A DNA stretch of 7,608 nt, taken from contig JAIEFH010000268.1 of the NCBI GenBank assembly GCA_029067025.1, positions 1 to 7,608 on the forward strand. Reading direction: 5' to 3'. The DNA comes from Oscillospiraceae bacterium. GTDB taxonomy: Bacteria > Bacillota > Clostridia > Oscillospirales > Oscillospiraceae. The position numbers and the translations under genes were made by a program. Each line of letters begins with the position of its first letter. The stretch's first letter is position 1. Below, one piece after another: positions 1 through 5,695 of the stretch. The notes beneath the pieces are model-generated. The model searched no databases. It was not told the origin of the DNA and saw only the letters and a program-made list of their open reading frames with translations.

Positions 1-529
1 ATGTTCCCCTCCTTCTGCCCCCGGCCAGCCCGTGGAGCTGTTCGGCGGGGAGCTGAAAATCACGGTGGCATCCATTGTCACGGTGGCGGTTTGCGTGGTC
101 ATCATGCTGGCGCTGACCTGGTTCACCGGCCAAACCAAGATGGGCAAGGCCATGCGGGCCTGCTCCGAGGACAAGGGCGCGGCCCAGCTCATGGGCATTG
201 ACGTGAATACCACCATCTCCGTGACCTTCGCCATCGGCTCCGCCCTGGCCGCCGTCGCGGGCGTGCTGTTCTGCTCCGTCTATCCCAACCTGACCCCCAC
301 CACCGGCTCCATGCCGGGCATCAAGGCGTTCACCGCCGCCGTGTTCGGTGGCATCGGGTCCATCCCGGGGGCGCTGCTGGGCGGCGTTCTGCTGGGCCTG
401 ATCGAGATCTTTGCCAGCGCGTACATCTCCACCCAGCTGTCCAACGCCATCGTGTTCGCGGTGCTCATCATCGTGCTGCTGGTGCGGCCCACCGGCCTGC
501 TGGGCAAGCAGATCCGCGAGAAAGTGTAG
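1..529 (+). CDS. livH: Branched-chain amino acid ABC transporter permease LivH (C-terminal part, 5' truncated by window)
   Basis: One of the two inner-membrane permease subunits of the high-affinity branched-chain amino acid (leucine/isoleucine/valine) importer. The frame is open from base 2 to the TAG at 527-529 with no stop, so about 176 C-terminal residues are visible out of the roughly 290-300 usual for LivH; the true start lies upstream. The GTG at 32 is in frame but is internal. Visible features are a hydrophobic helix (ITVASIVTVAVCVVIML), the conserved cytoplasmic segment GKAMRACSEDKGAAQLMGID, which resembles the EAA-like loop that contacts the ATPases, a glycine-rich stretch (AFTAAVFGGIGSIPGALLGG) and a last helix ending in VRPTGLLGK, all typical of LivH. 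livM follows after 10 nt, so the two are surely co-transcribed. The substrate could be another amino acid or an amide, since Liv-type (HAAT family) systems vary. Confidence 0.93.
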   Translation, partial: CSPPSAPGQPVELFGGELKITVASIVTVAVCVVIMLALTWFTGQTKMGKAMRACSEDKGAAQLMGIDVNTTISVTFAIGSALAAVAGVLFCSVYPNLTPTTGSMPGIKAFTAAVFGGIGSIPGALLGGVLLGLIEIFASAYISTQLSNAIVFAVLIIVLLVRPTGLLGKQIREKV

Positions 530-539
530 GGGTGGCTTT

Positions 540-1592
540 ATGAAGAAATTTCATCTGAGCAAGACCAATTGGGTCAACTTTGCCACCTACGGCATGGTCA
601 TCGTCGCGTTTGTCGTGATGCAGCTGATGGGAAGCGCCGGAATGCTGTCCTCCACCATCCGGGGCCAGTTGGTGCCCATCTGCGCCTATGTGGTCATGGC
701 GCTGAGCCTGAACCTGACCGTCGGCATCCTGGGCGAGCTGTCCCTGGGCCACGCCGGATTTATGAGCGTGGGTGCCTTCGCGGGGGCGGTGGCTGCGGCG
801 GCGCTGCCCATCTCCTCCGCCCCGCTGCGGCTGGGGGCGGCTATGATCATCGGCGCGGTTCTGGCCGGCCTGGTGGGCGTGGTGGTAGGTGTGCCGGTGC
901 TCCGGCTCAACGGCGACTACCTGGCCATCGTTACCCTGGCCTTCGGCCAGATCATCAAATCCGTCGTAGAGAATCTCTACATCGGCATGGACGCCAAAGG
1001 GCTCCACGCCAGCTTCCTGGAGAACCGGATCACCTTTACCGACGGCGGGCGGATGATCCTCAACGGCCCCATGGGGGTCAACGGCATCAACAAGATCTCC
1101 ACCTTCACCGCCGGGTTCGTCCTGACCATGATTGTGCTGGTTGTCATCTTCAACCTGGTGAACAGCCGGGCCGGACGGGCCATCATGGCCCTGCGGGATA
1201 ACCGCATCGCCGCCGAGAGCGTGGGCATCAACGTGACCAAGTACAAGCTGATGGCCTTCGTCACCTCCGCCGCTATGGCGGGCGCGGCGGGCACCCTGTT
1301 TGCCCTGGGGCAGAACACCATCACCGCGTCCAAGTTCGACTTCAATATGTCCATCCTGATCCTGGTGTTCGTGGTGCTGGGCGGGCAGGGAAAGATGTGG
1401 GGCTCCATCCTGGCGGCCACCTTCCTCACCGTCCTGCCCGAGACCCCCGCTATGCGGGAGCTGCGGGACTACCGGATGCTGGTGTACGCCATCGTGATGA
1501 TCCTGGTGATGCTGGTGACCAACAGCGACAAGCTCAAGGGGCTGGCGGGCCGGATCATGCCCAAAGGAAAGGGGGCCGAGGAGAATGGCTGA
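540..1592 (+). CDS. livM: Branched-chain amino acid ABC transporter permease LivM
   Basis: Second membrane permease of the Liv importer, 350 residues, pairing with LivH to form the transmembrane pathway. The ATG at 540 was chosen because AGGGGTGG (528-535) sits just ahead of it and the protein then starts with a usual short cytoplasmic head (MKKFHLSKTN) before helix 1 (about 16-32). The reading frame is open further upstream, but that part overlaps livH in another frame and is not LivM-like. Family hallmarks are LNLTVGILGELSLGHAGF (58-74), GDYLAIVTLAFGQIIK (125-140), the cytoplasmic loop RAIMALRDNRIAAESVGI (213-230) that should dock the ATPases, and the hydrophobic C-terminal half ending in a basic tail (KLKGLAGRIMPKGKG). 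Length is within the normal Firmicutes LivM range. The last 8 nt overlap the start of livG, which suggests translational coupling. Confidence 0.95.
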   Translation: MKKFHLSKTNWVNFATYGMVIVAFVVMQLMGSAGMLSSTIRGQLVPICAYVVMALSLNLTVGILGELSLGHAGFMSVGAFAGAVAAAALPISSAPLRLGAAMIIGAVLAGLVGVVVGVPVLRLNGDYLAIVTLAFGQIIKSVVENLYIGMDAKGLHASFLENRITFTDGGRMILNGPMGVNGINKISTFTAGFVLTMIVLVVIFNLVNSRAGRAIMALRDNRIAAESVGINVTKYKLMAFVTSAAMAGAAGTLFALGQNTITASKFDFNMSILILVFVVLGGQGKMWGSILAATFLTVLPETPAMRELRDYRMLVYAIVMILVMLVTNSDKLKGLAGRIMPKGKGAEENG

Positions 1593-2433
1593 GAAGAAGC
1601 AGTTTGAAAAGGGCAAGATGGTGCCCGTGCCCAGCCACTCCATCATCCCGGAGCGGGATCTGGGCACGACCCCCATCCTGGAGTGCAGCCATCTGGGCAT
1701 CGACTTCGGCGGCCTGACCGCCGTCAACGAGTTCAACATCACCGTGGGCCGCACCGAGATCGCGGGGCTCATCGGCCCCAACGGCGCGGGCAAGACCACC
1801 GTGTTCAACCTGCTCACCAAGGTGTACCACCCCACCCGGGGCACCATATTGCTGGACGGCCTGGACACCCACGGCAAGACCCCCGCCCAGATCAACCGCA
1901 TGGGCATTGCCCGCACCTTCCAGAACATCCGGCTGTTCAACAACCTGAGCGTGGAGGACAACGTGAAGATCGGCCTCCACAACCAGGAGAAGTACTCCAT
2001 GTTCTCCGGCGTCCTCCGCCTGCCCAAGTACTGGCGGCGGGAGAAGGCCGCCCACGAGCGGGCGCTGGAGCTGCTGTCCATCTTCGATATGCAGGATCTG
2101 GCGGATCACCAGGCCGGCTCCCTGCCCTACGGGGCCCAGAGGCGGCTGGAGATCGTCCGGGCGCTGGCCACCAATCCGTCCCTGCTGCTGCTGGACGAGC
2201 CGGCGGCGGGCATGAACCCCTCCGAGACCGCCGAGCTGATGGAGAACATCGTCAAGATCCGGGACACCTTCCAGATCGCCATCATGCTCATCGAGCACGA
2301 CATGAGCCTGGTCATGGGCATCTGCGAGGGCATCTGCGTGCTCAACTTCGGCCAGATCATCGCCAAGGGAACCGCGGAGGAGATCCAGTCCAACCCCACC
2401 GTCATCGAAGCCTATCTGGGCAAACAGCAGTAA
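1585..2433 (+). CDS. livG: Branched-chain amino acid ABC transporter ATP-binding protein LivG
   Basis: Cytoplasmic ATPase of the Liv importer, 282 residues. Motifs in order: Walker A GPNGAGKTT (64-72), Q-loop glutamine in RTFQNIRLF (Q113), signature LPYGAQRRLE (180-189, the degenerate LSGGQ form normal for LivG), Walker B LLLLDEPAAG (200-209, catalytic Glu205) and H-loop His238 in IEHDM. All catalytic residues are present. The C-terminus IEAYLGKQQ is typical. The ATG at 1585 overlaps the end of livM; AAGGAAAGGGGG (1564-1575) is at a usable distance, while GAGGAG (1578-1583) is too close. This start gives about 30 residues before the ABC core (FGGLTAVNEF near 41-50), longer than in a typical 255-residue LivG; an in-frame ATG at 1618 would remove 11 of them but has no better ribosome site. 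LivG should pair with LivF as a heterodimer. Confidence 0.95.
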   Translation: MAEKKQFEKGKMVPVPSHSIIPERDLGTTPILECSHLGIDFGGLTAVNEFNITVGRTEIAGLIGPNGAGKTTVFNLLTKVYHPTRGTILLDGLDTHGKTPAQINRMGIARTFQNIRLFNNLSVEDNVKIGLHNQEKYSMFSGVLRLPKYWRREKAAHERALELLSIFDMQDLADHQAGSLPYGAQRRLEIVRALATNPSLLLLDEPAAGMNPSETAELMENIVKIRDTFQIAIMLIEHDMSLVMGICEGICVLNFGQIIAKGTAEEIQSNPTVIEAYLGKQQ

Positions 2434-2447
2434 GGGGGCGTGGTAAA

Positions 2448-3149
2448 ATGCTGAAAGTCAACGACATCAACGTCTACTACGGCGCCATCCACGCCATCAA
2501 GGGCGTGTCCTTTGAGGTGAACGACGGCGAGATTGTCACCCTCATCGGCGCCAACGGCGCGGGCAAGTCCACCATTCTGAATACGGTGTGCGGCCTGCTC
2601 CACTCCCGCACCGGGTCCATCGAATTCCTGGACAAAAATCTGGCCTCCATCCCCGCCCACAAGGTGGTGAAGCTGGGCATGGCCCACGTCCCCGAAGGGC
2701 GGCGCATCTTCCAGCAGATGACGGTGGAGGAAAACCTGGAGATGGGCGCGTACACCCAGTCCCGGGCCAGCGTCGATCCCAATCTGGAGCGGGTGTATGA
2801 GCAGTTCCCCCGGCTGAAGGAGCGCCGCAAGCAAGTGGCGGGCACCCTGTCCGGCGGCGAGCAGCAGATGCTGGCCATGGGCCGGGGGCTCATGTCCAAC
2901 CCCAAGCTGCTCATGCTGGACGAGCCGTCCATGGGTCTGGCCCCCATCCTGGTGGAGCAGATCTTTGACATCATCCGCCAGCTCCATAAGGCGGGCACCA
3001 CCATCCTGCTGGTGGAGCAGAACGCCCGCATGGCCCTCTCCGTGGCCGACCGGGGCTACGTGCTGGAGACGGGCAAGATCGTCGCCACCGGCACGGGAGA
3101 CGAGCTGCTCCACGACGAGGCGGTCAAGAAGGCATATCTGGGCGGCTAG
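2448..3149 (+). CDS. livF: Branched-chain amino acid ABC transporter ATP-binding protein LivF
   Basis: Second ATPase of the Liv importer, 233 residues, matching the usual LivF length. The ATG at 2448 follows AAGGGGG (2432-2438) at a 9-nt spacing and lies 14 nt after livG. An open frame continues upstream through livG, but that stretch is the shadow of livG. Motifs: Walker A GANGAGKST (34-42), the LivF-typical AHVPEGRRIF (79-88) in the Q-loop region, signature LSGGEQQM (134-141), Walker B LLMLDEPSMGL (154-164, Glu159) and LLVEQNARMAL (187-197). Gln191 stands where most ABC ATPases have the H-loop histidine; this substitution is normal for LivF. The C-terminus KKAYLGG is also typical. It is the last gene of the operon: a strong intrinsic terminator begins 51 nt after its stop codon. 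Confidence 0.96.
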   Translation: MLKVNDINVYYGAIHAIKGVSFEVNDGEIVTLIGANGAGKSTILNTVCGLLHSRTGSIEFLDKNLASIPAHKVVKLGMAHVPEGRRIFQQMTVEENLEMGAYTQSRASVDPNLERVYEQFPRLKERRKQVAGTLSGGEQQMLAMGRGLMSNPKLLMLDEPSMGLAPILVEQIFDIIRQLHKAGTTILLVEQNARMALSVADRGYVLETGKIVATGTGDELLHDEAVKKAYLGG

Positions 3150-3200
3150 AAGCGCTGAGCCGTCGTGAACAGGTGAAGCGTGACAATTGGATGTAGCAGA

Positions 3201-3240
3201 GGGCCTGCGGCTGTACGCCGCAGGCCCTTCTTTGCCTTTT
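3201..3240 (+). terminator. Intrinsic terminator of the liv operon
   Basis: A perfect 11-bp GC-rich stem (3201-3211 with 3217-3227) closes a 5-nt loop TGTAC. It is followed by a T-rich tract (TTCTTTGCCTTTTT, running to 3241). It lies shortly after the livF stop and before the promoter of the next unit, so it separates the transporter from the regulator pair. Confidence 0.92.
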
Positions 3241-3284
3241 TGCGCAAGTCAGGCGGCGCTGACAGCAGGTTGCGTCCTCACCTC

Positions 3285-3313
3285 TTGCCAAACGGGGCGG
3301 CATTGTGTATGCT
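3285..3313 (+). promoter_or_regulatory. Candidate sigma-70-type promoter for the LytTR-DUF3021 unit
   Basis: TTGCCA (3285-3290, 4 of 6 matches to TTGACA) and TATGCT (3308-3313, 4 of 6 to TATAAT) are separated by exactly 17 nt. A transcript would start near 3320, about 24 nt before the chosen ATG, leaving room for the ribosome site. The preceding terminator makes an independent promoter here necessary. Both boxes are imperfect, so this is a position-supported prediction only. Confidence 0.5.
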
Positions 3314-3330
3314 GAACGTGCGATCGCGAA

Positions 3331-3335
3331 AGGAG
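3331..3335 (+). promoter_or_regulatory. Ribosome binding site that decides the LytTR gene start
   Basis: AGGAG, within GAAAGGAGTG, lies 8 nt before the ATG at 3344 but only 2 nt before the in-frame ATG at 3338. This favours the 3344 start, and argues against the further upstream in-frame start codon at 3305, which overlaps the predicted -10 box. Confidence 0.7.
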
Positions 3336-3343
3336 TGATGTCC

Positions 3344-3781
3344 ATGAAGGTGACTGTGGAGGAGTGCCCCGGCCTGGAACAGACCGAGGTGACCGTCCGC
3401 TGCAAGCGGATGGACAGCCAGGTGTCCCGGCTGGTGGAGCTGCTGAGGCTGTCCGACGCCCGGCTCACCGGGGAGAAGGACGGCGAGACCTGCATCCTGG
3501 ACGGGGCGGACGTGCTCTATATCGACACGGTGGACCGGGGCACCTTCCTCTATACGGAGGACGGGGTGTACCAGACCCGCCTGCGATTGTACGAGTTGGA
3601 GGAGCAGCTCACCGGCTGGGATTTTGTCCGGGTGAGCAAGTCGGCCATCGTGAATTTTGATCGGGTGCGGTCGCTGCGCCCCGATTTCGGGGGCCGGATG
3701 CGGCTCACCATGTCCAACGGCGAGGTGGTGGTGGCCAACCGCCAGTACGTCCCCGCCATCAAAACGAAATTGGGCTTGTGA
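3344..3781 (+). CDS. Stand-alone LytTR-domain transcriptional regulator
   Basis: A 145-residue DNA-binding protein. The C-terminal two thirds (about 46-145) reads as a LytTR domain: a beta-rich segment ILDGADVLYIDTVDRGTFLY (51-70), a helix YELEEQLTGWDF, the hallmark FVRVSKSAIVNFDRVRSL (95-111), then LTMSNGEVVVANRQYVPAIK (121-140). Arg96, Ser98 and Lys99 in the RVSKS block, and the NRQY segment, lie in the regions that contact DNA in this family. The N-terminal 45 residues are too short for a response-regulator receiver domain, so control is not by phosphorylation as in AgrA or LytR. The start at 3344 was chosen on the ribosome site. The next gene starts 14 nt downstream and encodes a DUF3021 membrane protein. 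In streptococcal LytTR regulatory systems such as HdrRM and BrsRM the membrane partner inhibits the regulator; the same relation is inferred here. The target genes are unknown. Confidence 0.9.
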   Translation: MKVTVEECPGLEQTEVTVRCKRMDSQVSRLVELLRLSDARLTGEKDGETCILDGADVLYIDTVDRGTFLYTEDGVYQTRLRLYELEEQLTGWDFVRVSKSAIVNFDRVRSLRPDFGGRMRLTMSNGEVVVANRQYVPAIKTKLGL

Positions 3782-3795
3782 AAGGAGTGTGTCCC

Positions 3796-4239
3796 ATGAA
3801 AAAGTTTTTGCAGATCGTCATCGCCATCAAAGAGAGGGCGTCATTGAGCTATACCGCCGCCATGTTCATTTATATGGTTTTCCTGTGGGTGTTCAAACAG
3901 GAGGCGGCTCCGCTGTCCATGCTGTTTTCCCTGATGATCGTGTGCGTGGCGGCGGGAACCATGCAGTTGGTAGCGTTCAGTGACCTGTTGTTCAAAAAGC
4001 TGGCCTACGGCTGGCGGCTGGTGGTCTTCGTGATCCCCTTTGGCGCGGTTCTTACCGCCTTTGCCGTGGGCTTTGGCTGGTTCCCAACGGAAGACGCGAG
4101 AGCGTGGGTGGAATTCGGCGTGATTTTTATCGTTATTTTCCTGGCGATTACGGCTGGCATTGAGATCTATTACCGCCTGTCCGGACGGAAGTACGACGAC
4201 AAGCTGGACTGGTATCGCAGAAGCAGAGAAAAGGACTGA
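3796..4239 (+). CDS. DUF3021 family four-helix membrane protein, probable partner or inhibitor of the LytTR regulator
   Basis: A 147-residue integral membrane protein. Hydrophobic segments lie at about 18-33, 40-61, 74-94 and 105-126, giving four predicted helices. After the last comes the characteristic tail GIEIYYRLSGRKYDDKLDWY (121-140), a pattern I associate with DUF3021, then a charged end (RRSREKD). The ATG at 3796 was chosen because AAGGAG (3782-3787) sits 8 nt before it; a GTG at 3778 is in frame but contains that ribosome site and overlaps the previous stop. The gene lies 14 nt after the LytTR gene and shares its terminator, so the two form a bicistron. Established context: LytTR/DUF3021 pairs are widespread in Firmicutes, and comparable membrane partners sequester the regulator. 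Inference: this one does the same in response to an unknown membrane signal. No enzyme motif is visible. Confidence 0.85.
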   Translation: MKKFLQIVIAIKERASLSYTAAMFIYMVFLWVFKQEAAPLSMLFSLMIVCVAAGTMQLVAFSDLLFKKLAYGWRLVVFVIPFGAVLTAFAVGFGWFPTEDARAWVEFGVIFIVIFLAITAGIEIYYRLSGRKYDDKLDWYRRSREKD

Positions 4240-4269
4240 GGGGATCTTCCGGATGTCCTGGGAAGAAAG

Positions 4270-4304
4270 GGCAGGCGCCGCGATGGAGCGGTGCCTGCCT
4301 TTTT
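4270..4304 (+). terminator. Intrinsic terminator of the LytTR-DUF3021 unit
   Basis: A 12-bp stem (4270-4281 with 4288-4299, one G-T wobble) closes a GATGGA loop and is followed by five T. It lies 30 nt after the DUF3021 stop. On the other strand the stem is followed by CTTTCTTCC, so it may also stop minus-strand transcription arriving from the DHHW gene, though less efficiently. Confidence 0.9.
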
Positions 4305-4321
4305 GCCATAGGGCCTATGGC
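4305..4321. repeat. Short perfect palindrome between convergent genes
   Basis: GCCATAGG (4305-4312) and CCTATGGC (4314-4321) are perfect inverted 8-mers around one G. It follows directly on the T-run of the preceding terminator, in the 119-nt convergent spacer. It has no T-run of its own on either strand. It may be part of a compound termination region or a protein site; there is no evidence to choose. Confidence 0.4.
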
Positions 4322-4323
4322 CC

Positions 4324-4355
4324 GGTTAAAACCTTATTTCCCGGTTGTGCGGGAA
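4324..4355 (-). terminator. Possible weak terminator of the DHHW gene
   Basis: On the minus strand, three bases after the DHHW stop codon, a 6-bp stem TTCCCG/CGGGAA (plus 4338-4343 with 4350-4355) with a 6-nt loop is followed by AATAAGGTTTTAACC. The stem is short and the T-tract (GGTTTT) is short and displaced, so efficiency is doubtful. The stronger hairpin at 4270-4304 may complete termination. Confidence 0.35.
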
Positions 4356-4358
4356 GCC

Positions 4359-5510
4359 TTACAGCCCCAGCTTGAACAGGTTTTTATCGGTGTTGAAGTT
4401 GTTGGCCGAATAGAGTACCAGCACCTGGTCGATGCCGTTGTCCGCCACGTACTGCTTGAGGGACATATTGTTGTAGCGCAGGTCGAACAGGTGGACCTCC
4501 TGGAACTCCTCTGCCAGGAAGGGGGCCAGACTGTCGGAGTAGGAGTCCCGAATGACCAGCAGTTTTCCACCCACGGCGTCAGGATTTTTGATGATGCACA
4601 GGGGTTGGTTGCCGCCCAGGAAGTAGGCGTACTTGTCCTTGACCTCCAGCTTTTCGGGGTGGTACATGGTGCTCTCGATGGGCTCGCCCTCGGGATAGCG
4701 GGTGACGGTGATGTTTCCACGCGTCCCGCCCTCGGGGATCATGGTGTAGATGCTGTCCGGCTTGATCCAGTCTGCCCCGGAAGCGGAATAGGTCGTGCCG
4801 TAGAAGCTGTCGCTCACCTGAGTGTAGGACACGCCGAAGTCCGTCCCCTGGAGGCCAATGCCCTCCATCAGCATCGTATAACCCCGATAGGCTCCCATAG
4901 TGGTCCAATGGTGGTCGGTGCGGTAAAAAGAATTATTTCCCCTGGGGTCGGCGTTTCCACACCAGTCCCCCAGTAAGAACCGCAGGTCGATGAAGGTTAC
5001 GCCCTCCCCACACAACTCCATTGCTCCTTCGATGGTGGACCCGTCGTCTATGTTAGGGGCATTGTCCGGCAGAAGGTTGACCGCCCAGCTCTTGTCCGGC
5101 ACCAGGGAGAAATACACTGGTACGTCCACATTGTCCGCCAGCTTGTTCACAAAGCCCACCCGCTGGGCCAACTCGTCCCGGGAAATAATGGTAAAATGGG
5201 CAAACAGGGTCTGTCCATCGGTGCCAAAGTAGACGCTGTTGTTCTCCTGCTTGCCCAGGGCGCGCTCGGACAGGGCCTTGAGCCGAATCCACCCGTCCCG
5301 CAGGGGGAACTGGTCGGTGACGTAGTCCTCAAAGCCCTCCATGAACTCCCCGGTGCGCAGGGTGCTGAGGGTGGGGGCCTTGAACTGGGACAGGTAGCGG
5401 TTCTCCTGCTCGGAGAAGTCCCGGCTGGGGGAGACGATCAGCGCGATCCCAAAGCCGAAAATGAACAGGCAGAACAGCACTGTGATGAAAATGGAATATT
5501 TTTTACTCAT
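4359..5510 (-). CDS. DHHW family protein (AlgJ/AlgX-like SGNH-fold, membrane-anchored)
   Basis: A 383-residue protein with an N-terminal hydrophobic helix (about 6-27, after MSKKY) and an extracytoplasmic body, consistent with an uncleaved anchor. ENRYLSQF (36-43) and FEDYVTDQFPLRDGW (60-74) are the usual opening blocks of this family. The naming motif is FYRTDHHWTTMGAYRGY (195-211), containing Asp199-x-His201-Trp202, which corresponds to the DxHW motif of AlgJ/AlgX. The block LLVIRDSYSDSLAPFL (317-332) places Ser323 as the likely nucleophile, completing an SGNH-type triad by analogy with AlgX. Such proteins accept acyl groups from a neighbouring MBOAT and act on a polysaccharide outside the cell; the substrate here is unknown. 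The ATG at 5510 follows GAGGA (5522-5526) at about 11 nt, a little long; an upstream in-frame TTG at 5528 overlaps no better ribosome site. It is the last gene of the minus-strand cassette. Confidence 0.88.
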   Translation of the reverse strand: MSKKYSIFITVLFCLFIFGFGIALIVSPSRDFSEQENRYLSQFKAPTLSTLRTGEFMEGFEDYVTDQFPLRDGWIRLKALSERALGKQENNSVYFGTDGQTLFAHFTIISRDELAQRVGFVNKLADNVDVPVYFSLVPDKSWAVNLLPDNAPNIDDGSTIEGAMELCGEGVTFIDLRFLLGDWCGNADPRGNNSFYRTDHHWTTMGAYRGYTMLMEGIGLQGTDFGVSYTQVSDSFYGTTYSASGADWIKPDSIYTMIPEGGTRGNITVTRYPEGEPIESTMYHPEKLEVKDKYAYFLGGNQPLCIIKNPDAVGGKLLVIRDSYSDSLAPFLAEEFQEVHLFDLRYNNMSLKQYVADNGIDQVLVLYSANNFNTDKNLFKLGL

Positions 5511-5538
5511 AAAAGACCAAATCCTCAATTATTAAACA

Positions 5539-5587
5539 TAAACGTCACCGGGCAGCGATAAAACGATTACCGCCCTAAACGTCAGCG
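5539..5587. repeat. Near-perfect 12-nt direct repeat upstream of the DHHW gene
   Basis: TAAACGTCACCG (5539-5550) and TAAACGTCAGCG (5576-5587) match at 11 of 12 positions and start 37 nt apart. They lie 29-77 nt upstream of the DHHW start on the minus strand. Read on that strand each contains GACGTTTA followed by G or T, close to the published LytTR-type half-site consensus. They may be an operator; no confident promoter is visible beside them. Confidence 0.45.
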
Positions 5588-5604
5588 AGTTTAAAGCTCT
5601 TTTT

Positions 5605-5691
5605 GCTTACTTTTTCTCTCCGTGGGCCGCCTACGGCGGCTTAGGCTGCAAGTGCCCGCTGTGCGGGCACTGCACGCGAGAAAAAGTAAGC
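5605..5691. repeat. 87-nt composite palindrome with a 14-bp outer inverted repeat and two inner hairpins
   Basis: The outer arms GCTTACTTTTTCTC (5605-5618) and GAGAAAAAGTAAGC (5678-5691) are perfect 14-nt inverted repeats. Between them are a 6-bp hairpin GCCGCC/GGCGGC (5626-5631 with 5635-5640, loop TAC) and a 9-bp hairpin AGTGCCCGC/GCGGGCACT (5651-5659 with 5663-5671, loop TGT). Together they can fold as a three-way junction in DNA or RNA. The element begins 4 nt after the MBOAT stop codon and fills about half of the 185-nt gap to the DHHW gene. It has no T-run after the fold on either strand, so it is not a standard terminator. It resembles a small non-autonomous mobile element or dispersed palindromic repeat; no flanking target duplication is obvious. 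Confidence 0.6.
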
Positions 5692-5695
5692 CCCC

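Noticed and set aside
468..2081. A 537-codon open frame on the minus strand across livM and livG
   Set aside because: It runs antisense to two clearly recognised genes, and its translation is His/Gln/Gly/Pro-rich low-complexity sequence typical of the shadow frame of GC-rich genes. No family motif is visible.
1683..2447. Upstream extension of the livF frame through livG (488 codons in total)
   Set aside because: The added part is Arg/Pro/His-rich shadow sequence of livG. LivF homology begins exactly at the ATG at 2448, which has a good ribosome site.
3180..3208. GTGACA (3180-3185) as a -35 box for a promoter just after livF
   Set aside because: At the correct spacing the -10 position reads GCCTGC, and the start would fall inside the terminator hairpin.
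4317..4976. A 219-codon plus-strand open frame opposite the DHHW gene
   Set aside because: Antisense to the DHHW gene and it begins just after a terminator. Its sequence has no recognisable domain.
5531..5559. Minus-strand TTTAAT (plus 5531-5536) as a -10 box for a dedicated DHHW promoter
   Set aside because: No acceptable -35 box lies 16-18 nt upstream, and the start point would fall inside the ribosome binding site. Read-through from MBOAT is more likely.
5605..5691. The composite palindrome as an intrinsic terminator of the MBOAT gene
   Set aside because: On the minus strand the fold is followed by AAAAAGAGC, not a T-run. The five-T stretches are inside the outer arms.
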